DNA from: TC-15 sp034437275
GTDB lineage: Bacteria; Chloroflexota; Anaerolineae; Aggregatilineales; Aggregatilineaceae
Assembly (NCBI GenBank): GCA_034437275.1
Contig: DAOTUD010000044.1
Span: 1-64,000, forward strand
DNA: 64,000 bases
Direction: 5' to 3'
Under the pieces are notes generated by a model. That model was not told the DNA's origin and ran no database searches. It saw only the letters and a list, made by a program, of their open reading frames with translations. This document shows, one piece after another, positions 32,954 through 43,850 of this stretch (position 1 is the first letter of the stretch; each line of letters starts with the position of its first letter). The position numbers were made by a program, and so were the translations under genes.

Positions 32954-35900
32954 TTATTGCCCGGCTGGTGTCGGCTCCAGGGTGGGCGTTGGCTGTGGGG
33001 CCGGCCCCAAGGGGGTGAACGTCGGCGCGGGGGTCGGTGACCCGACGGGCGCCGCCGGAGCTTCGGCGTTCTGCACCACGATGTGCACGTCATCGGTCAC
33101 CGTCCGGCCCTGGGTATCGGTCGCGGTCAGGCGCAGCGTGTACGCGCCGTTGCCATACTGCTGTGTCAGCGCGCGTGTATCCAGCGTGCCGAGCACGATC
33201 TCCGTTGCGCCGGCTTGTCCTGGCCCGGCGCTGAGCGGCAGCGCCCCGCTGAAGGCGTCCGGGTTATGCGACAGCCCGTAACGCACGTCGAAGCTGGCCA
33301 GCCCGGGCATATCGATGAGCGCGCGCAGTTGGATCACGTCCTTGACCGTTTCATTTTCGGCGGGATAGGTCAGATCGACGGTCGGGCGCACATCCTCAGG
33401 GCTGCAATATTCCGTCGGCGGCGGGCCGACCGGCAGCGTCAGGCCCATGTTGTTCGCCCAGTTGCGCCCTTCGGGCGTGTTGTTGATCCACTCGAACGCC
33501 GCCGGGTCATTTATGGCCAGGAACGTACGCTGCACCACGTCGTTCGGGCAGTATTCGTTGACCAGCTTGCCGGTGTAGTCGTCCACCTGCATCACGCGGA
33601 AGATATCCTGCTCGGCAGGTGGGGGCGGCGCGTTGACCGCGAAGACCTCCCAGTACGTATTCCCGGCACAGGCGGCGGAGGGCCGCGTCCCGGATACCCG
33701 GCAGACCTCGATGGGATCGGTGATGCCCTGCGGCTGCGGGAAGTTTTGCTGCGGCAGTCCGGCATGGGCCGCACTCATGACGTTTTTCCAGATCGGCGCG
33801 GCTCCTGTCGAGCCGCTGATGCTCTGCCAGGGCTGCACCGGGGGATCGTCGTCGGTGCGCCCAACCCATACGCCGACCGCATACTGCGGCGTATAGCCGA
33901 CCGTCCACAGGTCGCGGCTGTCGTTGCTGGTGCCGGTCTTCACCGCTGCGGGACGCCCGTCCTCAAAGCGCATGTACCACTGCACGCTGCCGAACGCATC
34001 CAGGCGGGCTTCGTTGTCGGACAGGATGCTGTTGATCAGGTACGCATACTCCGGCGCGACGACTTGCAGCCCTTCCGGCTGGGTGTCGGCGCTGAAGATG
34101 ACGTTGCCATCCCGATCTTCGACCGTGATGATCGTGTAGGGCGGCACCCGTCGCCCGCTGTTGGCCAGGGTGGCATACGCGGCGGTCAAGTTGAACGGTT
34201 CGACCTCCACCGCGCCCAACGCTGTCGGCAGGCCCGGCTGGTTCGCGTAAATTTCGAGTGGCGTGCCTGCCGGGTACTCAAAGCCCAGGCTCTTGGTCAG
34301 GCTGGTAAACTCCTCCAGCCCGACGTACTGCATCGTTTTCAGGGCCGGGATGTTGTACGAGTTGGCCAGCGCCGAGCGTACCGTCTGCGGGCCGTGGAAG
34401 CGCCGGTCATAGTTGCGGGCCGGGGCATCCGGCGGGTAGCTGGGGAAGTCGGTTGGTACGTCCCAGATCACGGTGGCCGGTGTCCAGTAGTCGCCGGTGT
34501 CCGGCTCCAGCGCGGCCAGGTACACGAACGGCTTGATCGCCGAGCCCGGCTGCTGCGGCGACAGGGCGACATTCACCTGCCCGTCGATGTCTTCGTTGTA
34601 ATAATCCGCGCTGCCGACCATCGCCACGACTGCGCCATCGGTGGGGCGCAGCACCACTACTGTTGCGTTGTTGACGTTGATGTTCTGCGTCTGAAGCTGG
34701 GCCAACTGCTCCGTGACGGCCTGCTTGGCGGCGCTCTGGATGTTTTCGTCCAGCGTGGTATACACCCGATACCCGGCGCTGTAAACGGCCTGGGGGCCGT
34801 ATTCGCGCTCAAGCTGCTGCCAGACGTAGTTTACATAGTGCGGGTGTTCGATCTGGAATTCGGGCGCACGATAGGCTTTGGTTTCGACAATGGCAATGTC
34901 CAGGGTCAGATCGGCCCACTCGCCGGGCGGCATCTCGGACGTGCGATACAGGTAGGTCATGCTGCCATCCGGATTAGCCTCTGACCGGATGCACAACTCC
35001 CCGCCGTTGGGGATACCCCACTCGGTTCGATCGTCATGCTGGATAGCGATGCACCCCGTGTCATTGGACTCAGCCATCAAGCGCAGCACCGTTTTCATGC
35101 GGCCTATCGCTGCCTCGCGGTTGATGACCGGATTGTAGGCCGCCGGGGCCTGGGGCAGCCCGGCCAGAAACGCAGCTTCTGCCGGGTTCAACTCGCTGGC
35201 TGACTTGTCGAAAAAGGCCTTGGCGGCGGCTTCTGCGCCGGACGCATAGTTGCCATAGAAAATGTGGTTGAGGTAAATTTCCAAAATCTCGTTCTTGGAG
35301 TATTTGCGCTTAATCTCCGATGCGACGATGATCTCGTCGATCTTACGCCGGGCCGTTCGCTCTGAGGCGTATTCGGTGCCCAAGACCATCGCCTGGGCGA
35401 CTTCCTGGGTGATAGTGCTTGCGCCGGACGCGATCCCGCCGGCTTGCAGATTTTGGTAAGCCGCACGCACGATGGCGGCGACGCTGAAGCCGGGGTCGGT
35501 GTAGAACGTTTCATTTTCGGTCGAGATGGTAGCATGGATCAGCCAGGGCGAAATCTCGGCCAGGTCGACCGATTCGCGGCGGCTTTCGTTCGGATCGCTG
35601 AACTCGGCCAGCAGGTCGCCACTGCCGTCGAAGATTTTCGTCGTCTCAAAGCTCTCCTGCTCGCCGAGGGTGTTAACCTCGTCTTGATATTGGTCGATCA
35701 CATAGAAGTAGTACCCGATCATGCCCAGCAGCGCGCACAGCGTCAGCGCCATGCTGCCGATGATGCCGAAGATGCTGAGGCGGATCGTCCACTTCAGGTA
35801 GGTGTTGCGGTTGCGTGCTGGTCCCAGCGCCTCGCTGTAATCCGGCTGCGGGAACTCGCCGACTTTGGGCTTGGGTTTCTGGACCGGGGCCTCCTTCTGC

Positions 35901-37471
35901 TCGGGGGCCGGGGCCGCCCGTTCCTGGGTTGTCCGGCGGTCTGCGCTCGCCCGTTCCGAGGGGATGGTCTGCTGGTCTTCGTCGCCTTCCTCGCTGACCG
36001 CGCGTGAGGGCTGCGTCAACTCCTGGCCTTTTTCGGGCCGCGACACATGGCCGGCCTCTTCGGCTTCGACCTGCTCAGACTTGGGATGGGTGGGGGCTTC
36101 GGAGCGCCGCATGGGTTCCATAAAGGGCGTGCTGGGCGAGACGAGGGTCGCGCCGGGGTCTTCCTGCGGCACTTTGGCCGGCAGCGGCATGCCCTCATCA
36201 TCCAGCGGGATATGCGGCTGCTGGCGCACTCCTTCGCGCGGCTGTTCTTCCTCGACGACCTCTTGCATGCCGGTTTCGGTCCGCACGTCACTTTCGCGCA
36301 CCGGGGCCTGCTCGGCCTCCGCAGCTTCCTCGCGCCGGTAGTCGGGCGGCTCGGCCAGGGTCCAGTTCTGCCCATCGTAGCGATACCAGCGGTCCGACTC
36401 CAGGCCCAGCATCCACCACTGGCCCTCGTCATCCAGGATCATCAAATTGCGCAGTTCGTTCTGGAGCTGGTCGCGGGTGATGTGCCCGGACTGGTAGCGC
36501 TGGCGCAGCGTGCGCACCTTGCGCTCGACCTGTTCGTAGGGCGAGGGCTTGCGCGGCTGTTGCGGCTGCGCCGACGGCTGTTCCTGGGATTGCGGCTGCG
36601 GCGGCTCACGGTCACGGCTGGTTTCTGCGGGCTGTGGCTGCTCGGCAGTGGGGCCGCCCGGCTGCTCCGCCGATGGGCCTGTCGCCTGCGGCTGGTAGCG
36701 CGCGCGCTGCTCGGCCAGGAACGCGGCTTCTGCCGGCGAAAGGCTGGTCGGGTGTGGGGTCGAATCCGGGGGCGGCGTGCTTTCCGCCGGTACTTCCGGC
36801 TCTTCCGGGACAGGCTGTCCAGCGGCGGCCTGGTCTGCGGGTTGCTCGGCAGCTTCATCGGCGGCGAACACCCGCGTCGCCTGGGGTTCGCTGGCTGCGG
36901 TATCGACCTCGTCGAACTCGGCGGTATCCACGTCTTCGTCCGGGGCAACTGCTGCTTCCGCCTCACCTTCTGCCGCTGCTGGGGCGGGTTCGGCAGGCTG
37001 TCCGGCGGCAGGCGGGGCGGCGGCCTCGGGTGGCTGCGCCTGGGTTTCGGCAGCGGTCTGGGGTTGTGTCTCGTCGCCCGGCTGTTCCGGCTTCGCCGGG
37101 GACGGCTCTGGCCGGGGGGCCTCGACGATGGTGTCGGCAGCCCCGGACAGCAGCGCCTCCAGTTGGGCGTCGAACGGCGTGAACCATCCGCCGTCCTGTT
37201 CTGGCTCGGTCCCGGGTAGATCGGCGGTTGCCGGTCGTTCTGCCGTCTCGTCAGGCTCTGATGGCGGCTCAACGTCGGCAGCCTCATCCGGCGTAAACCA
37301 CGATTCGACGATCACCGGGCGCGACGAGCCTTCCTCGACCGGCGGCTCTTGCCAGCCTGCCGGCGAAGGCTTCTCCGGTTTTTTCCAGTCCGCCGCTTGA
37401 TCTGGCTGGTTTGGTTGTTCGGGTTGTTCCGGGCGTTCGTCCCGGTTCACAGATTTATCGTTTTCAGCCAT
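32954..37471 (-). CDS. Class A penicillin-binding protein with a 555-residue N-terminal extension
   Basis: A bifunctional cell-wall synthase of 1505 residues, about twice the usual length. ATG 37471 (MAENDKSVN) is used, with AAAAGGG upstream. Residues 1-555 are Pro/Glu/Gln/Ala-rich and likely disordered, with one folded island (about 350-415) containing WWMLGLESDRWYRYDG. One TM helix follows (about 560-592). The GT51 transglycosylase domain (about 605-790) has TENETFY, where ED is usual, and ASTITQEV. The transpeptidase has SAIK (SxxK, about 974), SYN and KTGTS (about 1177), all intact. A C-terminal beta-sandwich and a Pro/Thr tail finish the protein. The long acidic N-terminus would be cytoplasmic and may recruit division or elongation partners. 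The downstream terminator is clear. Confidence 0.92.
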   Translation of the reverse strand: MAENDKSVNRDERPEQPEQPNQPDQAADWKKPEKPSPAGWQEPPVEEGSSRPVIVESWFTPDEAADVEPPSEPDETAERPATADLPGTEPEQDGGWFTPFDAQLEALLSGAADTIVEAPRPEPSPAKPEQPGDETQPQTAAETQAQPPEAAAPPAAGQPAEPAPAAAEGEAEAAVAPDEDVDTAEFDEVDTAASEPQATRVFAADEAAEQPADQAAAGQPVPEEPEVPAESTPPPDSTPHPTSLSPAEAAFLAEQRARYQPQATGPSAEQPGGPTAEQPQPAETSRDREPPQPQSQEQPSAQPQQPRKPSPYEQVERKVRTLRQRYQSGHITRDQLQNELRNLMILDDEGQWWMLGLESDRWYRYDGQNWTLAEPPDYRREEAAEAEQAPVRESDVRTETGMQEVVEEEQPREGVRQQPHIPLDDEGMPLPAKVPQEDPGATLVSPSTPFMEPMRRSEAPTHPKSEQVEAEEAGHVSRPEKGQELTQPSRAVSEEGDEDQQTIPSERASADRRTTQERAAPAPEQKEAPVQKPKPKVGEFPQPDYSEALGPARNRNTYLKWTIRLSIFGIIGSMALTLCALLGMIGYYFYVIDQYQDEVNTLGEQESFETTKIFDGSGDLLAEFSDPNESRRESVDLAEISPWLIHATISTENETFYTDPGFSVAAIVRAAYQNLQAGGIASGASTITQEVAQAMVLGTEYASERTARRKIDEIIVASEIKRKYSKNEILEIYLNHIFYGNYASGAEAAAKAFFDKSASELNPAEAAFLAGLPQAPAAYNPVINREAAIGRMKTVLRLMAESNDTGCIAIQHDDRTEWGIPNGGELCIRSEANPDGSMTYLYRTSEMPPGEWADLTLDIAIVETKAYRAPEFQIEHPHYVNYVWQQLEREYGPQAVYSAGYRVYTTLDENIQSAAKQAVTEQLAQLQTQNINVNNATVVVLRPTDGAVVAMVGSADYYNEDIDGQVNVALSPQQPGSAIKPFVYLAALEPDTGDYWTPATVIWDVPTDFPSYPPDAPARNYDRRFHGPQTVRSALANSYNIPALKTMQYVGLEEFTSLTKSLGFEYPAGTPLEIYANQPGLPTALGAVEVEPFNLTAAYATLANSGRRVPPYTIITVEDRDGNVIFSADTQPEGLQVVAPEYAYLINSILSDNEARLDAFGSVQWYMRFEDGRPAAVKTGTSNDSRDLWTVGYTPQYAVGVWVGRTDDDPPVQPWQSISGSTGAAPIWKNVMSAAHAGLPQQNFPQPQGITDPIEVCRVSGTRPSAACAGNTYWEVFAVNAPPPPAEQDIFRVMQVDDYTGKLVNEYCPNDVVQRTFLAINDPAAFEWINNTPEGRNWANNMGLTLPVGPPPTEYCSPEDVRPTVDLTYPAENETVKDVIQLRALIDMPGLASFDVRYGLSHNPDAFSGALPLSAGPGQAGATEIVLGTLDTRALTQQYGNGAYTLRLTATDTQGRTVTDDVHIVVQNAEAPAAPVGSPTPAPTFTPLGPAPQPTPTLEPTPAGQ

Positions 37472-37542
37472 ACGCCTACCCTTTTCAACACACCCTGTCT
37501 CACCCCCGATTATACATGAGTTGTCGGGTTTGCGGCAGAGTG

Positions 37543-38007
37543 CTAACCGTTCGGATTGTCGTCGTCGGACTTGCTGGCGACCAACACCGTCCACTCGCCC
37601 TTTTGCGTCACCGCGTCGTCCTGGTTCAAGACCTCGATGTTGACGGTCACGAAACCGCCGCCGGCGCGCTTCATTTCGCGCAGCTTGGTGACTTTGATGT
37701 GGGCGCGGATGGTATCGCCGATCACCACCGGCTGGCGGAACTTCCACTCCAGCCCGGTGAACGCGATCACGGTGCCCTCCAGAAAGCCAAGCTGGTACGC
37801 CAGCCCGCTGGCCACCGACAGGCCCAGCAGCCCATGCGCGACGCGCTGGCCGAACTGTGTGCCCTCAGCGTACACCGCGTCGGTGTGCATCGGGTTGTAG
37901 TCGCCCGACAGCCCAGCGAAGTTCACGATGTCTGTTTCGGTGATCGTGCGCCCGCGCGTTTCGAGTTCCATGCCTTCTTCAAAGTCTTCAAAATATAACC
38001 CTGGCAT
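37543..38007 (-). CDS. MaoC-like (R)-specific enoyl-CoA hydratase
   Basis: A 154-residue hot-dog-fold hydratase. The hydratase-2 motif is visible: FAGLSGDYNPMHTD, with the Asp/His pair that adds water to enoyl-CoA, followed by VAHGLLGLSVASGL. Such enzymes act in fatty-acid or CoA-ester metabolism. It starts at ATG 38007 with GAGGTAAAGG upstream and has its own promoter (38049-38077). It precedes the PBP gene by 71 bp on the same strand, without evident functional connection. Confidence 0.9.
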   Translation of the reverse strand: MPGLYFEDFEEGMELETRGRTITETDIVNFAGLSGDYNPMHTDAVYAEGTQFGQRVAHGLLGLSVASGLAYQLGFLEGTVIAFTGLEWKFRQPVVIGDTIRAHIKVTKLREMKRAGGGFVTVNIEVLNQDDAVTQKGEWTVLVASKSDDDNPNG

Positions 38008-38048
38008 AACCTTTACCTCATGAGTTGACCTAACCGAATTTATGTGCG

Positions 38049-38077
38049 ATTGTAACGCAGCCCTACGCTCAATCCAA
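38049..38077 (-). promoter_or_regulatory. Putative promoter of the MaoC-like gene
   Basis: On the minus strand TTGGAT (complement of 38072-38077), 17-bp spacer, TACAAT (complement of 38049-38054). The -35 overlaps the last codons of the upstream methyltransferase gene. Confidence 0.5.
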
Positions 38078-38974
38078 CGGCTCCTTAAAGTCGTAAATCC
38101 CGTCCCGGATCGGCCAGCGTGCCGCGCAGCCGGTGCACACCATGTGCTCCGCTTCCCGCTGCACGCTTGCGCCGCAGGCCGGGCACTTGAAGATCGGCCC
38201 GTCGAGGGCGGCGGGTGGCTCCGTCCCGGCGGCTGTGTTCAGCGTGAAGACGCTGGGCGAATAGGGCGCAAACTGCCCGGTCGGCTGCAGCAGGCTGTCC
38301 AGCCGCACCAGCAGCCCGGTCGGCACGCGGCGCTTGAGGAACCCCATCCGGAAGTACGAGAGCGCCAGCCGCCGCTGCGTCTCGAATCCCGCCTCGTGCA
38401 GGCAGTGCGCCATATAGGCCGGGTGGAAATCGTAATTCAGTTCGACGAACTCGACCGGCTCGTGATCGAACGGGTTCCAGTCCTGCCGCCGCAGCCAGTA
38501 GCGCAGGATGGCCTTCAGGTTGCGCTTGTTGGCGTACTCCAGCACGAAGGTCGCACCGGGAGCCAGCGCCGCGCGAACCTGGTGCAGCGCGGCGGGCACA
38601 TCCGCGAAGTGATGGATCACACGCTCCATCACCGCCGCATCGCAGCAGCCATCGGCCAGCGGCAGCCGGTAAATGTCCGCCGCCACGTAGACGAAGCGCT
38701 CGTCAGTCCCCAGCTGCGCCTGGGCGTCGCGCAGCATGGTGCGCGAGTAGTCGAGCACGATCACCTGCTCGTAGCCGCCCAGTTCGTTCGTCATGCGCCC
38801 GAACCCCGCGCCCAGGTGCACCACCCGCTGCCCGTGCGGGGGCAGCAGCCGCCGCAGCGCGACACGCTCGGTCAGGTCTTCATAGTCGCGCCCCTGGCCT
38901 TCCCAGAAATCGGTCTTGTAGTTCGATCCTTCGTAGTCACAGATCGGGGCCGGGACAGTCTCATGCTCGGTCAT
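38069..38974 (-). CDS. SAM-dependent methyltransferase with C-terminal Trm112-like zinc ribbon
   Basis: A 301-residue class I methyltransferase. The SAM-binding motif VVHLGAGFGRM (about 50-60) and the acidic motif II in VIVLDYS are present, followed by VERVIHHFADVPAAL, common in small-molecule methyltransferases. The last 40 residues form a zinc ribbon with CPAC and CTGC and then WPIRDGIYDF, the Trm112/UPF0434 signature; fusion of this activator module to the enzyme is seen in several families. The gene follows a membrane protein gene by 10 bp and likely shares its promoter at 39816-39845. The substrate is unknown. Confidence 0.85.
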   Translation of the reverse strand: MTEHETVPAPICDYEGSNYKTDFWEGQGRDYEDLTERVALRRLLPPHGQRVVHLGAGFGRMTNELGGYEQVIVLDYSRTMLRDAQAQLGTDERFVYVAADIYRLPLADGCCDAAVMERVIHHFADVPAALHQVRAALAPGATFVLEYANKRNLKAILRYWLRRQDWNPFDHEPVEFVELNYDFHPAYMAHCLHEAGFETQRRLALSYFRMGFLKRRVPTGLLVRLDSLLQPTGQFAPYSPSVFTLNTAAGTEPPAALDGPIFKCPACGASVQREAEHMVCTGCAARWPIRDGIYDFKEPLD

Positions 38975-38984
38975 TGTACACTCT

Positions 38985-39773
38985 CTATGGCGTAGGCGTC
39001 AGCGTAGGATAGGGTGCTGACGGCGTAAATGTTGGGATAAACGGCGTGATCGTCATCGTTGGTGCCCCCGGCGGCAGGTTGGGCGCGTTGAGCGTACCCG
39101 TCGCGCCCGGCAGCGGGGTCGGGGTGGGCGTGCCCGGCCAGGGATCGACGCTCTCGTCGGAGGGCGATACCAGGTTGACCCCCTCCCCCTGGATGGCGTC
39201 GATGGTGAAGTCCGGTACTTCGTTCCAATCGTCGGGCAGATGATCCATCAGGCGCACGTACGGCTCCAGCAGGTTACGCATGTTGGCGAAGGGGTAGTGC
39301 AGTTGGGTCTCGTTGAGGGGAATCTGGACATCGACCGGCAAATTGACCGGGATCGAGGTGTCGACCGGCACCGTCATATCCAGCCGGACCGGGAGTTCCA
39401 GCCCTTTGGGCAGCGTGATGTTCACCCGCCCGTTGATCACGCCGCCGCCGCTGGGCAGCGTCACAGTGACGCTGGGCGGCGGGTCGATGGCGACGTCTTC
39501 GGTGAGCACCACGACTGTCTCCTGCGCCAGCGGCAGGTCGAACGTGACGGGAATTTCGTCCTCGACCTTGATGGTGCGGATGATCACCGCCTCGTCCAGC
39601 CCCACAAAATTCTTGTGCAGCCCATCAACCAGCGGTTCCAGAATGCCGTTTTTGATCTGGAAAACCTGCATCAAGACGAGCAGCAGCACGATCAACGTAA
39701 TCAGGTTCATGGTGAACGAAAACAGAATCGCCACCGTTTTAAAGCTGTTCCACCACACTCTGAACCGCTGCAT
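38985..39773 (-). CDS. Single-pass membrane protein of unknown function
   Basis: A 262-residue protein with one strong TM helix near the N-terminus (about residues 13-37) and the rest predicted outside. The outer part is beta-rich and repeats short Pro-Val-Asp blocks (VPVDTSIPVNLPVDVQIPL), ending in a Thr/Pro-rich tail. No enzyme motif is seen. It starts at ATG 39773 behind a strong ribosome site (AAGGAGG) and promoter, and is followed 10 bp later by the methyltransferase gene, so the two are probably co-expressed. I do not recognise a family. Confidence 0.65.
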   Translation of the reverse strand: MQRFRVWWNSFKTVAILFSFTMNLITLIVLLLVLMQVFQIKNGILEPLVDGLHKNFVGLDEAVIIRTIKVEDEIPVTFDLPLAQETVVVLTEDVAIDPPPSVTVTLPSGGGVINGRVNITLPKGLELPVRLDMTVPVDTSIPVNLPVDVQIPLNETQLHYPFANMRNLLEPYVRLMDHLPDDWNEVPDFTIDAIQGEGVNLVSPSDESVDPWPGTPTPTPLPGATGTLNAPNLPPGAPTMTITPFIPTFTPSAPYPTLTPTP

Positions 39774-39815
39774 GATCGGGCCTCCTTGATCGGAACGGGC
39801 GGGAAGATTGCGCTC

Positions 39816-39845
39816 ATCATAACACCGGCGCTAACGGCAGGTCAA
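39816..39845 (-). promoter_or_regulatory. Putative promoter of the membrane protein-methyltransferase pair
   Basis: On the minus strand TTGACC (complement of 39840-39845), 18-bp spacer, TATGAT (complement of 39816-39821), followed by AAGGAGG 8 nt before ATG 39773. Confidence 0.6.
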
Positions 39846-39876
39846 CTTGCTGCAAACGCGCGCGCAATGTTAGCGG

Positions 39877-40104
39877 TCATTCGCGGGGCATGGTCTGTGC
39901 GTAGTAGCGCGCCGCGCCGAAGGCGGGCGTCCAGCCGGGATCGGTGGTCTGAAAATCACGGTGCGCTGAGGCTGTGATCACGAAGCCGGGCGGCACCGCG
40001 AGGCGGGCGGCCTTGCCGCCCACGCAGGGCGCGTCCCCGGGCGTGATGTCCGCCAACCGCAGCACATTCTTCATCGGCTTGATCCGTTGTGGGGAGGCCG
40101 ACAC
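39877..40104 (-). pseudogene. Remnant of a PEP synthase/PPDK-like N-terminus
   Basis: A 75-residue open frame that reads like the first 45 residues of a phosphoenolpyruvate synthase or pyruvate phosphate dikinase: a start VLRLADITPGDAP, then VGGKAARLA and VPPGFVITASAHRDF. In intact enzymes about ten residues (ending in AGxP) lie between GGKAxxL and VPPGF; they are missing here. After 20 further residues the frame stops, so the ATP-grasp, swivel and PEP domains are absent. It starts 3 bp after the dnaJ stop. Alternatively it is a tiny domesticated gene, but loss of nearly all the enzyme makes a remnant more likely. Confidence 0.6.
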
Positions 40105-40107
40105 CGG

Positions 40108-41082
40108 CTAAGGGGCGGAGACGCGGTGCAGATCGCGGAGCTGCTCGACCAGGTGCTTTTCTTCGTCGCTCAGGTGTTCCGGCAGGCGCACCGACACGGT
40201 TGCATACAGATCGCCGCGCTGGTCAGGGTTCTTCAGCCGGGGCATCCCCAGCCCCCGCAGCCGGAATGTGCGGCCATTTTGGGTTTGCGGCGGAATCTTG
40301 AGCTGCACGGTGCGGCCCAGTGACTTGACGTCCATCTCGCCGCCGAGCAGCGCGGTGTACAGATCGACCGGGATCGAGCGGTTCAGGTCGTCACCGTCAC
40401 GCTCGAACACGGCGTGCAGCTGCACCGTCACCGTCAGGTACAGGTCGCCGCTGGTCCCTCCACCGGCACTGGGCGCGCCCTGCCCGCTGAGCCGGATGCG
40501 CGATCCGGTGTGTACGCCGCGTGGAATCCTCGCCTCAATGCGGCGGCCATCCTCCCATTGCAAGACACGAGTCGTCCCCTGGAAGGCTTCCTCCAGGCTG
40601 ATCGTGACCTCGTGCTCCAGGTCGCGTCCGCGCTGGGCGCGCGGCTGGGTGTTGAACCCGCCGAAGCCGCGCGTCTGCCGGCGACCCATGCCGCCGAACA
40701 ACGTCTCGAAGAAATCGGAGAATCCCCCGCCACCGCCGCCGAAGATATCGTCAAACTCGTCCGGGCTGACGCGGCGATACTGCCTCTGTCCGTCGCCCGG
40801 CTGCGCGGCCCACTGGCTCCAGTCGAACCCGCCGGGCTGGCCGCCCTGGCGCTGGTGCTGCTGCCACTGCGCGCCAAATTGATCGTACTTCTGGCGTTTT
40901 TCTGGATCGGACAGCACTTCGTAGGCTTCGTTGATGTCCTTGAACTTGTTTTCGGCGGCCTCGTCGCCGGGATTCACGTCCGGATGATACTGCCGGGCCA
41001 GTTTACGGTACGCTTTCTTGATCTCGTCCTGCCCGGCGGATTTGCTCACACCGAGTGTCTGATAATAGTCCTTATATTCCAT
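40108..41082 (-). CDS. dnaJ: DnaJ/CbpA-type co-chaperone (no zinc finger)
   Basis: A 324-residue Hsp40. The J domain (1-70) has the HPD tripeptide in ARQYHPDVNPGD and ends DPEKRQKYDQFG. A Gly/Phe-rich region follows (about 75-145; GGGGGFSDFFETLFGG). Two C-terminal beta domains (about 150-315) contain the client-binding motifs and RLRGLGMPRL. The four CxxCxGxG zinc repeats of classical DnaJ are absent, so it is type II. It stimulates DnaK ATPase and delivers clients. It is the third gene of dnaK-grpE-dnaJ, 13 bp after grpE. Confidence 0.92.
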   Translation of the reverse strand: MEYKDYYQTLGVSKSAGQDEIKKAYRKLARQYHPDVNPGDEAAENKFKDINEAYEVLSDPEKRQKYDQFGAQWQQHQRQGGQPGGFDWSQWAAQPGDGQRQYRRVSPDEFDDIFGGGGGGFSDFFETLFGGMGRRQTRGFGGFNTQPRAQRGRDLEHEVTISLEEAFQGTTRVLQWEDGRRIEARIPRGVHTGSRIRLSGQGAPSAGGGTSGDLYLTVTVQLHAVFERDGDDLNRSIPVDLYTALLGGEMDVKSLGRTVQLKIPPQTQNGRTFRLRGLGMPRLKNPDQRGDLYATVSVRLPEHLSDEEKHLVEQLRDLHRVSAP

Positions 41083-41095
41083 ATCCCTCTGCCTC

Positions 41096-41641
41096 TCATT
41101 GCTCCGCAGCGACGACGACCCGCGCCGGACGCAGCACCCTGTCCCCGACCATGTAGCCGGTTTGTTCGACCTGCGCGATGGTTCCCGGCGCGACTTCCGG
41201 ATGCTGGATCACGCTGACGGCTTCGTGCCGGGCGGGATCGAACGGCTGGCCCCGGGCGGGCATCGCCTGCACGTCGTACTTGGCTAACATCGCGTTGAGC
41301 GCCTTGAGCGTCAGCCGCACGCCCTCGTGCAGCCCCTCCGCCGCCGTGTCGCCGTTGTTGTGGGCCAATGCGCGCTCCAGGTTATCGGCCAACGGCAGCA
41401 CGTCGCGCAGGAGCGCGTCTGTCTGTCGCGCTGCTTCATTTGCATAGCGGCGCTCCAGCCGCTTTTTGGTATTGGCTAGGTCGGCCTGGGCACGCAGATA
41501 TTTGTCTTTCCACTCGTCTGCATCGGACGCCGGGACAGGCTGCTGCTCGGCGGGTGCTGGTGCGGTGCGCTTCTGCACCGGGATGCGCCGCGCCGGTCTG
41601 CGTGTCCGATTCCCATATAAATTATCGTATAAATGCGTCAT
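41096..41641 (-). CDS. grpE: GrpE nucleotide exchange factor
   Basis: A 181-residue DnaK exchange factor. A basic N-terminus of about 40 residues precedes a long coiled coil (about 45-90; KYLRAQADLANTKKRLERR is the GrpE signature helix). The C-terminal beta domain carries GQPFDPARHEAVSVIQ and ends VGDRVLRPARVVVA, both diagnostic. It forms a dimer and opens DnaK to release ADP. The gene lies 98 bp after dnaK, a gap with two hairpins, and 13 bp before dnaJ. Confidence 0.93.
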   Translation of the reverse strand: MTHLYDNLYGNRTRRPARRIPVQKRTAPAPAEQQPVPASDADEWKDKYLRAQADLANTKKRLERRYANEAARQTDALLRDVLPLADNLERALAHNNGDTAAEGLHEGVRLTLKALNAMLAKYDVQAMPARGQPFDPARHEAVSVIQHPEVAPGTIAQVEQTGYMVGDRVLRPARVVVAAEQ

Positions 41642-41663
41642 GGTTGCTCATCACTCCTCGACA

Positions 41664-41731
41664 CAGATGGGCAGGTGAAACACCCGCCCATCTGGAGCTG
41701 TTCGTTATCCACCTCGTCGTTCTTGACGACG
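41664..41731 (-). promoter_or_regulatory. Two intercistronic hairpins between dnaK and grpE
   Basis: Hairpin 1 (41664-41694): arms of 14 bases, with one G-U pair on the transcribed strand, around a three-base loop. Hairpin 2 (41715-41731): CGTCGT-N5-ACGACG. Neither has a U tract, so they probably act as partial terminators or processing/stability elements that keep DnaK more abundant than GrpE and DnaJ. Confidence 0.6.
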
Positions 41732-41739
41732 CGAGGGGA

Positions 41740-43638
<1,899 letters not shown>

Positions 43639-43678
43639 CTTGTACTCTCTCCTTTGTTCAGATGTTATTCTTCATCAT

Positions 43679-43697
43679 CGCTTATCACGTATAAGCG
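43679..43697. promoter_or_regulatory. Inverted repeat in the dnaK leader
   Basis: CGCTTAT-N5-ATAAGCG (43679-43685 and 43691-43697), perfect 7-bp arms, 40 nt upstream of the dnaK start. It does not match CIRCE or the HspR site. The upstream AT-rich stretch to about 43790 should hold the promoter, but I could not settle on a hexamer pair. The gap 43639-43850 has no gene. Confidence 0.4.
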
Positions 43698-43804
43698 TAC
43701 TCCACCCACGTAAAAGAGAGATCAAACAAACATCAGAAATGTATCAGTTCTCACAAGATTTTGATAAAATCCCACCGCGCCATAAAACTCGTCATAAAGC
43801 AAAG

Positions 43805-43830
43805 ACCCCGCTGGCGGGTCCCAACGGGGT
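43805..43830 (-). terminator. Terminator after msrA
   Basis: Arms ACCCCG (43805-43810) and CGGGGT (43825-43830), with a further GGGACCCGC inner pairing; on the minus strand followed by CTTTGCTTT. It lies 20 bp beyond the msrA stop codon. Confidence 0.7.
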
Positions 43831-43850
43831 GTGTCTGGCGTGCGGAACGG

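Noticed and set aside
37538..37546. GAGTGCTAA, half of a CIRCE heat-shock operator
   Set aside because: The matching TTAGCACTC arm is absent nine bases away (GTTGTCGGG instead), and the site overlaps the end of the MaoC-like gene, not a heat-shock promoter.
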